NCBI GenBank assembly: GCA_948567375.1
Contig: OX419755.1
Coordinates: forward strand, 32,679,001 to 32,743,000
Direction: 5' to 3'
From: Lunularia cruciata
Taxonomy: Eukaryota; Streptophyta; Marchantiopsida; Lunulariales; Lunulariaceae
Length of the DNA stretch: 64,000 nucleotides
The position numbers and the translations under genes were made by a program. Under the pieces are notes generated by a model. It saw only the letters and a program-made list of their open reading frames with translations. It had not been told where the DNA came from and searched no databases. Below, one piece after another: positions 1 through 11,800 of this stretch; position 1 is the stretch's first letter, and every line of letters begins with the position of its first letter.

Positions 1-870
1 TGATTTTGTTCAATCTATAATCTGTGCTTGGCACTCTCCACACCTTGTTGAATTCTAGAAACAAATGTGTTGACTGCCTTGACCTTGGTAGCCACTGGAT
101 GGATCTTCATCAAGCTAGAAGGTATGAATGGATGCTCATCATACATGAGGAAGAACGGAGTGACCTAGGTGGATGCATTCATTGAATTTTTGTAAGCAAA
201 TTCCACAAATGGGACTAGGGTGTCCCACTTCTCTTGCTCTTCTAAGGTAAAGCCGTGTAACATGTCTTTAATAGTGCAATAAGCCCGCTCTATTTGTCTC
301 TTTGTTTGTGGGTGGTAAGCTGTAGACATGACCAACTTGGTTTTGAAGAAACCAAAGAGTGTTTACCAAAACAAACTAGTGAATTGAGTGCCTCTATTGA
401 TGATGAGTACTCAAGCCAAGCCATGATGAGAGAAGACTGTATCTAAGTATAATTGAGCTAGTTGTGGAGCGGTCACATCCTTGGTGGTAGGGCATACATG
501 AATCATTTTGTTGAGCTGGTCCACAAAGACCATGATGGAATCAAACCCTAAGGTGGTCTTGGGTAATTCACAGACGAGATCCATACTCACCTATTCCAAA
601 CATTGGATAGGAGGGAGAAGAGGTTGAAGGAGCCATGCATGAGCTTAATTAGAAGCTTTGTTTTGTTGACAAAGTAGGCAACTGTGCATGTAGTCCATCA
701 CGTTGTTTCTTATCTTGGGCCAATAGTAATGGCACTAGATTGCATCCAAGGTCTTGTCCACTCCAACATGACCTGCAATGGCCAAATCATGAGATTTTGC
801 TAGAATGGTGGTGCATAATTCTAGGACATTTGGGATCCATAATCTTCCATCACAAAAAGTGAGTCATTGG
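1..870 (-). pseudogene. Integrase remnant, family 1 copy A
   Basis: Minus-strand translation gives the HHCC zinc-binding region (IAGHVGVDKTL to CLLCQQNK, about 810-655). The catalytic core follows: MDLVCELP (first Asp), a degraded second motif NRGTQFTS where Asp is Asn, and HPQT..QIER with the Glu kept. TAG and TAA codons interrupt it, for example just before the second motif. The window begins before the C-terminal and chromodomain part. Confidence 0.85.
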
Positions 871-989
871 GTGCTAGTTATGCCTTTGGATGATTGAGCT
901 TCTACAATCTGTACATCAGTTTTTGTAACAACAAGAATTTTTGGCCAGAATGCAGGGTTAATCTTAACCTCTATAACCAAGTTGTTTAC

Positions 990-2161
990 CATTGGCATGT
1001 GGGTGAATGCATCTGCAAGTTGCTTCTTACCTTCCATGTAGATGATTGTCATGTAGAAGCGTTGTCGCCGCTCTACCCAACAAATCTGGCGACAAGATAG
1101 ATCCTTTTGCATCTTGAGGTAGACTAGAGGTTCATAGTCTGTCTCTACTACAAATGTCTTCTCACCCAAACAGTGCTTCCAATGCTTGGTTGCAAGAACA
1201 ATGGCCAGTTCTTCTCATTCTGTGGTGTGGTAGTTGCACTTTGCTTATAACAAATTTTGAGAGAAATATGCAATTGGATATTTCTCTCAAAGAAGAGTGG
1301 CATGATGTAGCAAATCCCATTGGATAAATCTATGATAGAATCCCATCAACCCTAAGAAGCTCTTGAGTTGAGTCTGATCTTCTGGGGCACTCCATTTTTT
1401 AATGACCTCAATTTTATCTGTCAATACTTGAATGCCCTCTACACTTACTCTATACCTCAAGTAGTCTACTTCAAACTTGCCAAACTTGCGCTTTGAGATT
1501 TTGGCATGATTTTGTCTTAAAATATGGAGGACTTCTTGTAGATATTGTTTTTGTTTAGTCGTTGTGCTACTGTATACTAAGATGTTGTCAAAGAAGATGA
1601 TAATAGACTTATCCAATTATAGCCAAAATATATCATTCATTAGACTCATGAAAGTGGTAGGTGCATCGTTGAGGCCAAAACGCATCACAAGATACTCAAA
1701 GTGGCCATACTTGGTTCAAAAGGTAGTTTTGTACACATCCTCCTTTACAATTTAGATTTGATTGTAACCGCTCCGCAAGTCCAATTTGGTGAAGTATCTT
1801 GCTCCATGGAGTTGATCAAACAAGTCATGCATGCCAGGTAAGGGGTATTTGTTCTTCACTGTTTGCTAATTGAGACCTCAATAATCAATACACATGTGCA
1901 TTGTATTGTCCTTCTTCTTCACAAACAAGATAGGAGCCCCATATGGTGATATGCTAGGTTGGATGAACCCTTTCTGTAGCATTTTCTCAATTGAGTCTTA
2001 CACTCCTCCAACTCATGAGATGATAGGCAATATGGGGCCTTACAAGGAGGTGTCTTCCTTGGGAGTGTCTTAATTTTATGATCTACTCTCCTTTTTGGTG
2101 GTAATCTCAAGGGTAGATCATCAAGAAAGACATCTTGAAACTCATCCACCACATCTTTCAA
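990..2161 (-). pseudogene. Reverse transcriptase and RNase H remnant, family 1 copy A
   Basis: The minus-strand RT reads EFQDVFLDDLPLRLPPKRR at 2161-1919, then the palm segment at 1616-1287 with FFDNILVYSS, where FLDD would be expected, so the second catalytic Asp is Asn. This runs into LKSFLGLMGFYHRFI, the usual RT-RNase H connection. RNase H continues at 1169-990 with ETDYEPLVYL and the QLADAFTHMP stretch. In-frame stops and frame changes (for example near 1950 and 1290) break it. Confidence 0.85.
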
Positions 2162-2179
2162 TTTCTCAAGAATTTGTCT

Positions 2180-2560
2180 CTCAAGTTGTGCACTCTAGAA
2201 TTCTCTTATTAGACCTATGAAACATCTATCAATCTTACAGACAGTTGCCGTCACTATGATATACAAAGGCAATTCTTGCTTGTGTGATTTTCCTTTAACC
2301 CCAATGATTGACCATTGGTGGGTTCTCACTACTTTCTTCCCTCTCATCTCTCTCTAGATTCATTCCTAGTCTCCTTGCAATAGAGCAAGACAAGAAATTC
2401 TTTGTTGCTCCCATATCTATTAATACTCTCATTTGATTGCCTTCTAGGACTCCATTCACAACAATCAATTGTGAGGTTGCCTTTTAGGACCTTTATGTGT
2501 TTGTCTTCTTCCTTCTTTTTCTTCTCTACTTCCTTATTGAGCCAATAAAGGCACGAGGTA
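2180..2560 (-). pseudogene. Retroviral-type aspartic protease remnant, family 1 copy A
   Basis: The protease processes the Gag-Pol polyprotein. The active-site loop reads LIDMGATKNFLS on the minus strand at about 2385-2420, keeping the catalytic Asp that copy B has changed to Gly. It lies between the Gag zinc knuckle and RT, as expected for Ty3/gypsy. Downstream sequence up to the RT start is interrupted. Confidence 0.7.
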
Positions 2561-2639
2561 CATTTACTAGTGATTTTTGTTTTTCAAAGTGATTTCCACC
2601 ACCTCCTCTTCAATGCACCTCTCCATGTTGTTCAAAAAT

Positions 2640-3651
2640 CACTTGTATGAAGGCCAAGGGCCTCTAGGGAAACAAACATGACAATTGGTAGATATGTGCT
2701 CAATATGGCCACAATTGTAACAACAATGTTGTTCTCCTTGAGTTCCTTCTCCTTGTGGGACTCCATCTCTATGTTCTTCTACCCGTCCATGCTCTCCTTG
2801 AAGCAGTTGTGCTCCTTGATCTCAAAATCAAAAAGTTGCCCAATTCCATTGGTACTGGTCCACCCATGTGTGGTATTTTTGCACAATAATGTTGAGGTGG
2901 AACTACTCTTTCAATTCCACCCAATGCTCTTGCTATTCTCTACGCATAAGTAATGGCTTCAAATATTGTGCGAGGATTTTGCACCATGACTTCTTGGCAA
3001 ATTTACTCCTTCAACCCTTGTTTGAATTTTCAAGAGCATCTGTTAAACTTGTGTTGGTTACTGCAACTTGTAGATCTAGAAATGACTCCATATACTCTTC
3101 TATATTGTTCTTTTGTCTGAATCCCCATAGTTGGATTTGGGCCATCTGCATGAGATCCACTGATTGGAAATTCTTCAACAATCCTTCTTGCATTGTTGTC
3201 CAAGTGACCTCCCTTCTCTTTGCCAACATGGATTGTTCCCAAGCATTGTACCATGTGAGGGCTTTATTGGTCAAGTACCCACATGCAAACATGCTTGCAA
3301 CATGCTTCATGATCTTTGTTAAGAACAATCAAAATATTGATTCATTCTTGAGATCCAATTTTCCACTACTCCCATTGTATGTTACCCTTTGTAAGGCTTG
3401 ATGTTGCACGTCTTCTTCATCCGGAGTAGCAATGTGGCTTCATCATTGAAAAGGTCCATAGGTACAGGTGCCTCTCCAAGTACTTCAGTCGCAAGTATGG
3501 GGTTTTGACATGGCTCTTCTTCTTGCATTTCTTGACCATTGTTGAGGATCTACACTTGACTTTGTAATGTTTCCATAGTCATCTTGATCTCTCAAAATTC
3601 ATTCAACATCCCTTGGATTCTTTGCACCAGCTCTTGCAATTGCGGATCCAT
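2640..3651 (-). pseudogene. Gag pseudogene of family 1 copy A
   Basis: Gag packages element RNA. The start ATG at 3651 (minus) begins M-D-P-Q-L-Q, as in copy B except that copy B has a stop in place of the first Gln. Several TGA, TAG and TAA codons interrupt the frame, so no full Gag can be made. A perfect CX2CX4HX4C zinc knuckle (CYNCGHIEHISTNC) is retained at 2681-2722, which fixes the identity. The same knuckle in copy B has lost its last Cys. Confidence 0.8.
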
Positions 3652-4101
3652 GGTTCTTGCAACACTCAGTTGCTAATGTCTACTTCAATACAAAGTCAAT
3701 ATGATCACTCTTGAAAGTGCACAAACTATCAAAACTACCATTGGGACCTCATAAGATATCACTTGTTGATAATACTCCTCACCAAAATTCCTAACCACAA
3801 AATCTCTAAACATCACTTTTGGTCTCACTACAAAAAAAACTCCTACTTGAGTGTTGAAAGGAAGAGGATTTGGGACATTCAGATCCATAATATCATAATA
3901 GAATGTAGATTGTCAAATCCTACTCTTTGTCATATACCACCACAAGTAGAATCACCGGGTTTGGTGAGTTCATCACCTTGTCTATGAATTCTGCTCCAAA
4001 GTGATAAACTAACAATACTCTCATTTGCTCACATTGGATATACATAACCTTGATGTGGAATGGATTCAAGAATGGAAAGCTAGATGCGGGAAATTGTCCT
4101 C

Positions 4102-4126
4102 CCAGTGCATCCTATTGATGCACTGG
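4102..4126. repeat. Perfect 10-bp palindrome at a deletion junction in copy A
   Basis: The arms CCAGTGCATC and GATGCACTGG are separated by 5 bp. The palindrome lies exactly between the truncated LTR (4127-4301) and the retained leader (below 4102). It has no counterpart in copy B and so probably marks the breakpoint that removed the 3' part of the LTR and the primer site. Confidence 0.7.
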
Positions 4127-4301
4127 TCTAGCTATTGATTCTAAGGTTTTCAAGTCTATTTTGGTTTTTGCCCTATTAGTAGAAGTACCATTTTGGTAAT
4201 ATTTCTATTTGGTCTATTTTGACCATCATATATAACATCATTCCAAATATTACCAAACCAAATTTCACATCTATATCATATGGACAGCTCTTGGTATTAC
4301 A
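4127..4301 (-). repeat. Truncated 5' LTR of family 1 copy A
   Basis: On the minus strand it starts TGTAATACC at 4301, like the LTR at 51630, and matches the first of the two U3 modules of that LTR. It then stops at the palindromic junction. Its outer end abuts RT sequence of the family-3 element, which shows where copy A inserted. Confidence 0.8.
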
Positions 4302-7145
4302 CATAGTTGTCTTAGGACTTGTTGCACATGATTCTTGTGTTCTACTTCTATCTTGCTGTAGATTAAAATACCATCTAAGACTACCACCATGTACCAATCT
4401 AATAGCCCATCCAACACATGATGCATCTAATCCTCGAAGACAAGTGAAGCATTAGTGAGCCCAAATGGTAGGACACTTTATTCAAAATGCACATACCTTG
4501 TGCAAAAGGTAATCTTTTACATATTCTCCCTACCAATGAGAGTTTGCCAATAGCCACTTTGGATAAAAAGCTTGTAGAAGTATTGTGCTCCAGTTAATTG
4601 ATATAACAAGTCATAAATTCAAGGTAAGGTATGTGCATTCTTCATTATTTGTTTATTGAGATCACAATAATCAATATAAAAGTAAAGTTCACCATCCTTA
4701 TTTGGGCTAAATAATACCAGTGCTCCTCAAGGAGATGTACTATGTCATATGAAATCCTTCTCCAACAACTTTGTCATTTTTGTTCAAAGTTTTTCCAACT
4801 CCTTGGTGAGAGCAAATAGATTGGTCTATTAACTATAGTACTTCTTGGTAATAACTCAATCTTGAAGTGCATATTATGATCAAACAGTGACTCCTTTGGT
4901 AGATCATCCAAAAACATATCTACAAACTCTTAAACTAATTGATCAACCATTTCTTGATGAGGCTTCTGGTCCTCATCAATAGCTCTTTGCATAATTGGCT
5001 TGATCTACATTGCAAAAATAAGAATATCTTCCTCCAAAGCTTACTTTATGGCTGCTTTATTGACAAGCTTCACATCTTGGGATTTGCTATTCTTAAGTGT
5101 CTTACTCATAAATGCCAAACAAAATAATCGGTTATTCTTACCTTGATGTTGTACTTGAATTTGTCACAAGGTCTAATCAAATTGAACCTTATGTGGTTCA
5201 AGTTTAGGCAAACTTAGAATAACATAATAGTGTAGATGTGCCATTACAAACCTCATACACTCCAAATACTCTTTCTTAATCTTGAATATAACAAGATGTG
5301 ATGTACAAAATATATAACAATTCCTACCATCCTAACATCATCAATCTACTTCCAATTATTGGTTTGATAAGAAAACCTTATTCCTTTGCTAATTGTATGG
5401 ACATGAAATTTTTTAAACTTACAAAATTAACAAAAATCCTATTACCATAATTAGATATCATACCTTGCAAGTGAAGTAAATTTGCATAGGTTGAACCTTC
5501 AATCCCACTAGAATTAATAAATTTCTCAATAAGTGGCTTAAATTCTACTAATGAGATTCTTTGTTTCCTTGATCATCATGGTCCATAAACTCCATTTGGC
5601 CAATTTTTTGGGGTTGTCTATTCTTGAGTCGACACTCAACAATGCGATACACAATTTGGTGATAATAAAAGTAATCAATATTTTATTGCAATCTTCTCTA
5701 TTTGTAATGCAAAGCAATCTCCATTGGATGTCATCAATCTCCATTAGTGTTGTCTCCTCCACCCATGTGTAGTATGTTTGCAGGTTTCATGAAAGTCAAA
5801 GTTAGGACCAAGTTATTGCAACCAAGGAATCAAAGCGCTTAGCCAACTACATGGCTTCCTCCAAGAATTTGTGCTCTTGCATTGTCATTTCCAATTTGGT
5901 GCGTGACTTTAACCCCTCACAAATCAATCCAAAGCTTTGTCTTTTAGTATATATGGAATTTGCATTATGGTGTTCTGGAATTGAGTGATGTAGCTTCTTA
6001 CAAAACCAATTTATTTCGATTCTACCTATCTATTCCATGCGGTTTGTGTGGCATTTATTGCTTAGAATAGCCCAATTATTGCACTCTTGAATTCTCCCTA
6101 TGTTGAGATGGGTGCAACAAATTGTTGTTCAGCCATCACTACTATAGTTTTACCACTCCATCCAATTGGCTTGAAGCAAAGAGAACCTTTCTCTATTCAT
6201 TTTGAAGATTTGTAGCTTCAAAATAACATCCACAATCAAACACAAAAATATATACTATGCTTGAGAGATTTTTGCTTCCAAATACCTTGGGTTTTGGAAA
6301 TTGGATTTTCTCTTCTCCTTCTTGAAATGGTACTCTCTCCACATGCTCTTTTCAATGATAATCTCTTTCTTCCAACAATCAAGTAAGGTGCTTGATTGGT
6401 TGATGCATAACAATGATAACTTTACACATTGCTACCATGGCTACTACTCTATCAAATTAACTACAATTATCGAAATTAACACATAGATGCAACACATCCA
6501 CCATTCTACATAAGTTACAATTGAAAGTACCAAGTGTTCATTAGACAAGGTGATTGCATTCAAAATGTTCTACCTAAAGTATGAGATGATGAACTATGTG
6601 AAATGATGCATGGGTAGTACATGGACACAAAAATCTCAATGGTTTGGCAAAAATAGATTTGGTTGCACATAAATTCCATCCATCTTATTCTTGCTTTGAT
6701 ACTAGTGTAAAAGACCTAGGAGAAAATAGAAGAATGGAAGATCAGAGTGAAAGATCAAATTGAGACTCTTGAATGAGGGAAACTCCAAATGCCTAGCATG
6801 AGCACGAGCTTTTGTATTATAGGAGATATACAAGGCTCTTGAGAAACTTCTCAAGTAGTTTTTTTTAAGAAATCATTTACTTTACATGCAAGCTAAGTTA
6901 GTCGAGAAGTTTCACAATAAACCTTTTTTTTATAAATTATCTAATTAATATGTAGATTAAAGTAGCCAAGAAACTTTCCAAAAAACTTAATCCTATAAAT
7001 CACTACTTTGCACATACTTTACAGATACTAGTAAAGAACCAAATAACTTCTTAGATATTTATATAATATTCTTATAATATTTTTCTGGTTAATTTGAACT
7101 ATTTTTTATTTAGACTAACTCTAGTATAAAGTCTATATTGTTACA
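4302..7145 (-). mobile_element. Ty3/gypsy element, family 3 (decayed, interrupted by copy A)
   Basis: Read from 7145 leftward: 5' LTR (6706-7145), tRNA-Met-like primer site, Gag (about 6250-5540), protease/linker (about 5340-4950) and RT (about 4950-4302), which ends abruptly at the copy A LTR. RT landmarks are EFVDMFLDDLPKE, SPNKDGELYFYIDY and VLPFGLTNA, with stops between them. In the Gag knuckle only the last Cys is left (ECRLKNRQ); the earlier Cys and His positions read as Tyr, consistent with G-to-A and C-to-T changes. This is a different gypsy lineage from family 1. The rest of pol would lie beyond copy A, outside the window. Confidence 0.8.
6706..7145 (-). repeat. 5' LTR of the family 3 element plus primer-binding site
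   Basis: The 440-bp unit starts TGTAA on the minus strand at 7145 and ends TTTTACA at 6706. It is followed at 6704-6693 (minus) by TAGTATCAAAGC, a 10-of-12 match to the plant initiator tRNA-Met primer site. Both mismatches are G-to-A. The short inverted ends and the primer site define the LTR even though the 3' partner is outside the window. Confidence 0.7.
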
Positions 7146-7148
7146 TAT

Positions 7149-7171
7149 CATATATATATATATATATATAA
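7149..7171. repeat. (TA)n microsatellite
   Basis: A run of TA dinucleotides lies immediately outside the family-3 LTR end. Confidence 0.9.
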
Positions 7172-8823
7172 AATCTCGACTATCCCAAGTTTATAAATAT
7201 AACATGATATGATGAGCTATTTGTACCCCATAAAACAAAATAAAAAGATCACCACTCACATGTATTAAGGGTTGTAGAAGAGAACACATTACCGGGATGG
7301 AAGAACAAGAGCATTGCACCGACTTTGGTGTTGTTTGATGTCACTAATGTTAATCAATTGACGGTGATGTGACACTTAAGTACTGGCTTATCCATACAAG
7401 CTTGGGGAATTTAGCGGATTTGGGAACAATTAGGAGTGGAGGAGGATCTACTATGAGTACGTGAAGAAGTGAAGGCTGGAAGGCGGGGGGTTATGGTTGG
7501 CGAAGAATGGACGTTTAAGACGTATGCGTAAGAAGACACCAAATGTCGATTCAAATTTGGCTTCTATGAGAGGGAATGTCAGAAATGGAATGTGAACCCC
7601 GAGGAGCCCCGAGTCAAGGAAGGATGGGCCTGCCTGCGCTGCAGTCCTCCAGTGAGTGAGCTTTGATGAGTAATGGTACTAATGGAGCGAGGAGAGAAGA
7701 GGGCTCGTGTGGAGCTTGACGGCGACCTAATTTTGCGTGAGAGAGATTCATGACTTTTCCATATGGAGGTGGTGCAGTCGTATAGGTCGGCAGGGACCAC
7801 TCATGCTACTACTACTATACTACTACTAATGTACTACGATTTACGCAGTGCCTGCGTAAGGCAGGAAGAGAGAAGGAAAGAACGGTAAGCTTGCGGACTG
7901 ACACAAAGAGTGTTGAAGTATTTACCAAATGTGCTGTGAACAGAACGGAACAAAATCCGTGAGTTTTGGACGGTTGTGAAGAGGGAAGAACGAAGAGCAG
8001 GGAGAAGTGCTCGAAGTCAGTGAAGTGAGGTCCTAGGTTGGGATGGTGGCAGGACGAGCGGGTAGTAGCGATCGAGCAACAGACACTTAGACCGAGGACG
8101 GAAAAGAGAGGAGGAAGAGGGGGTGGATCACAAGGGAGGAGGAAGGGAGAACGCGAAGGAAAAGGCCACGCGCCGACTCTTGTAAGTTTTTCTAAGAAGA
8201 ACCCGATGGTGGTTGGAATGGAGGTGGACCGAGGAGCTCGCGGGAGCAGGGAGGGCAGGACTTTGAGTGGGAGCTGCTGTTGCAGCAGGAGGAGGAGCGG
8301 GTATTCGGGGAGCTGGGTAGGACGAAGGGATTACGCGCGAGTTTAGTTAGAGCTCGCAGCTGATAAGCGGGAGCGGAGTGACTGGGGCCGTAACAGTGTA
8401 CATATCGCATTATGCTCATGCGTTCGATACCACTTTGAAATTTCTGTTTGCGGGAGAAGCTAAACGATTGCGGCGATCTTCGCTTTGAATCATTTGGACC
8501 TAATACGGTCGCGGAGATGAGAGAAACATTTCCTATTATGCTGTACATCGACGCCGCCTGGTTGCGGTGGACTTTGGACCCGGCAAAACGTCCTCCATCC
8601 ATTACACTTTGACGAATGTCACCTCCGCCCTGTGCGACTGGTCGAAAATTTAGTCACACGGCCACCGACTTGCCGTTTAAAGACCTGGACAAATTCTTTT
8701 CTCTGGATGTTATACTTTTGGAGCTGGAGCTGCGAGAGAGCCTGGGCCTTATTGTTGAGCGATTGCCTAGGTTACTTATGAATCATTTTTCCTATTGGCG
8801 ACTCCGTCAACGACACAACCAAG
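7172..8823 (+). other. Upstream region and probable promoter/5' UTR of MED13
   Basis: No gene recognised. From about 7840 to 8320 the plus strand is strongly purine-rich (GA-rich runs), and the DNA is richer in GC than the transposon block to the left. Such composition is common in plant 5' UTRs and core promoters. Short ORFs here (for example 8192-8602 minus) show no recognisable family. The transcription start and any 5' UTR intron cannot be placed by eye. Confidence 0.45.
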
Positions 8824-11800
8824 ATGCTTACCAATATCTTCAGAATTGTATGTGGCTATTGTTTTTCTCTTTCTTTCTGTTTGAAGAAATTACATTATTG
8901 AAACACCCACCTGCAAACAGAATTTTGTGCTCAGTATTTTGCTACTTCAGCCTCACTTATGCAGTTTCAAATTTAATTTTGAATCTGAGCCAAGGGCGTT
9001 TCACTACCTCAGATTGCAATCTGCGCACATCCTGCAAGTCAGGGGCCAACTTACCAAGTCTGACATCAGCTGGGTCCTGTGTGTGCAGGGTGGGCTGCAT
9101 CAAGTCTCATGGTTTCAGCTCATCCCAGATGTGGAACGTTTCCCACCAAGCATTTCAAGGTGTGAATTATCAAAAAGTATTCGAGTCCCATTTAAATCTC
9201 AAATACACTTCACTGCTTTACCTGGAAATCTATGTGAGAGTCATTTAGCTGTGTGGGATTTATGTACTCCATGATAATGTCCTCCTTCTCGATAAGACTC
9301 TTTGTTGAAGTTTGTTGAGAAGGTAAGGAACGAGGGACTGCCCTCCTTGAGGACGTCATGCTTTATCACAGCCTTTTGCCTTTTTGTCGCTGTGATGGGT
9401 GTTAAAGCACCAGGGCTGGACACTGTAGTATCTGCTTCTTTTCAGACAAGAGCCTTTGTATTAACAACTTAAGGCTTTGACGAGTCTGCTCCTAGGAGAT
9501 ACCCTTGAACTTCGTATAATTTTCCAAGCCGTCAGTTGTAGTACCGGAACGAACATCACGTGGTTTAGACAAGTGGTCAGCATTGTTTTCAGAAGTACGT
9601 GCAGTATGGCTGAATGGAAAGTTCAGACACAAATATTATCTAAATGCGTCAAATACTCGTGTTTTACATCATGGTCTCAGTAGAAAGTCTTGCCAGACGT
9701 TTAACATTTCGAAGGAGTAATGTGCATAATTTTGCTGACTGTCTGGTGTCCCATTTTGCCAGGAAAGAAAAGGGACGTCAAGATGCTGCGAGCATGCAAG
9801 TTATGATGGCACATATGCGGCTTCAAGGCGACGGCCACCTAAGTGCGTGGACAGTGTCCTTGATGAAGGAGTGCTCCACAACACGCTCTTCAACTACAGG
9901 TCTGTTCGGGTTTTTGAATAGTTTCATTGTAGAATATCAAACTTATCAACGTTCCTTATGCGTATTCCATGGCGCCTTAACTTGCAGTGACAGCATGACG
10001 ATGACCTCCCATGCATTGTTGAAGAGTTTTGTGATTATTGCGAAGAAGTGATGCCATGTGATTGAGCTAATATTGATTCTAAGTGACTAGATGTATTCAT
10101 CTTAACTGTGCGTCCAGATGAAAGAGTTAAGCTTTGGATTTTTGCGCCTGGACGGCACGAGTGTCTCAGCCCTGCCGTTCATTCCATCATAATGGGACTG
10201 AAAGGTGAGCTGGCTGACGCTTGGATTCCTGCAAGGCCTAGGAGTTTGATTACATGTCAGAACCTAAATCAGGATTTTTATCTGTAAGCAGAACGGTCGT
10301 TGTTTCAATTTGACAGCCTTCTGTACGTTCCACGCTGACAATTGGAGAGAGTTGGGTGCCTACTCGGCAATGTTTTTTCGAAGTTTGCAATACGTGCCCA
10401 TCTATCAGGAGATTCAGTGCAGTTTGAATTGTTAAATGCAACACTTCCCATGCGCAACTTCCAGCACCTTCAACACAATAAGTTCATGTCTATCGGTGAA
10501 TTGTGTCTGAAGCTCGAACCACATATCTTTTAAAAGCGAGGAAGCTATGAAAGTCCGGAAAGTCTTGTCCTCAATTTCGTCAATTCTTGCTTCTAGGTGT
10601 TTGAGGGACAGTTCGTGTAACTGATAATTTACTGTCACTGAATAGTCGTTGGAGCTGGCCTGTGGTGTGCTCCTGGTGACCATGAGGAAGTGGGGGCTGC
10701 TCTTGCTGAAGCACTTCGTAATCGCCTTGAAAGGTCAGATTACCTGCTCTCTGCCATGAATCAATGTAAAAGAAATTATTTTTGTAACGTGTAAGTGGGT
10801 GCTCGCGTCACCGTGACCACTAATAGTTAGTGAGGTACACTTCGCGAGCTGTGATCGAACCTATGAAATGCCCCCCTGCTGGACCAGATTAATAGGTAGT
10901 AATTGACTACGAAATGTCCCCCTACCGGATTAATACAAGAGGTAGTGATTCCACCTGGTCTGTTGCGCCAAGTGCTCTGAGCATGTTGTCGCTACGCATT
11001 CGCCATAGGTTATCACCAAGTAATCTGGATGGTGCATCACCACTTGATATGCCTTGGCATTCGCAGGGCTAAGTTCATCAGATGTTTCTCATGTAAGCAG
11101 ACAGTACTGATTTCACCCAACTTCCCTTCGTTGGAGATTCTCCGACTCTGAAGGAGTAGATATTGAAGCGTTCCTTAGACAATCAAATACTGGATGATTT
11201 GTAGGTAACCTTGAAAGGAATTTGCTCAATCATGCATACACTCGTGTGTATGATAAAGGTCTGTAAGCTATTCTAAAGTTGAACTCCTGTAATGATAGCA
11301 TCCACGTAGGTAATCGTCCTGACCTAGAGGCTTGTTCAAAGCTGTACATAAACGCTTCACCGTCAGCATGACATATGACTAAGTAGGCAGTGTCTGAATT
11401 TCTGTACAGCAAAGATCATCCCGAAGCATTCTCTCTGCGTAGCTGAGTAGTTGCCCTCCCCCTTGCTCAGCTGCCTGGATGCAAGGTGAATGGAGTGTAG
11501 ATAGGATTAGCCCTCTGTTTATCATCATACTGTAACAAGATCGCCCACTTTGTTCTGTCCACCAATACGTGGAATGGCAAGTCTCAATGAGGTGGCCATA
11601 GAATGGATGCAGTCCTCAACCTTAGCTCCAGCTCTTTGAATGCCTGATGACATTCCTGACTCCAAATGAATTCTACTACACTTAGTGTAGTAGCCTTGTC
11701 AATGACACCCCGAAGGATAGATATGAGAGGAATGAAGCGTTCGTAGTATCGTGTGTGACCCAGGAACGATCGCATTCCATGTAAGTTCTTGGATTTTGTC

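Larger units (their letters stand above)
1..4301 (-). mobile_element. Ty3/gypsy chromovirus-type element, family 1 copy A (decayed, cut by window edge)
   Basis: Read on the minus strand, this is an LTR remnant (4127-4301), leader, Gag (from 3651), protease, reverse transcriptase, RNase H and integrase, running off the left edge. It is collinear with the full-length copy B at 51630-59679, which gives the family structure. Integrase follows RT and RNase H, so it is Ty3/gypsy and not copia. Position 1 corresponds to about 58450 in copy B, so the chromodomain and 3' LTR lie outside the window. The 5' LTR is cut down to its first 175 bp by a deletion that removed the rest of the LTR, the primer site and part of the leader. 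Stops and frameshifts break every domain, so it is non-autonomous. Confidence 0.9.

Noticed and set aside
8192-8602. 136-codon minus-strand ORF in the MED13 upstream region
   Set aside because: Low-complexity Ser/Pro/Gly text read from GA-rich DNA; no domain.
10342-10533. NVFSKF motif resembling the MED13 GDVFSKF segment in intron 4
   Set aside because: Position, phase and surrounding residues do not fit; the true counterpart RFGDVFVK is in exon 6 at 12239-12316.
10432-10683. 83-codon minus-strand ORF overlapping MED13 exon 5
   Set aside because: It overlaps a supported exon on the opposite strand and no family is recognised, so I treat it as chance.
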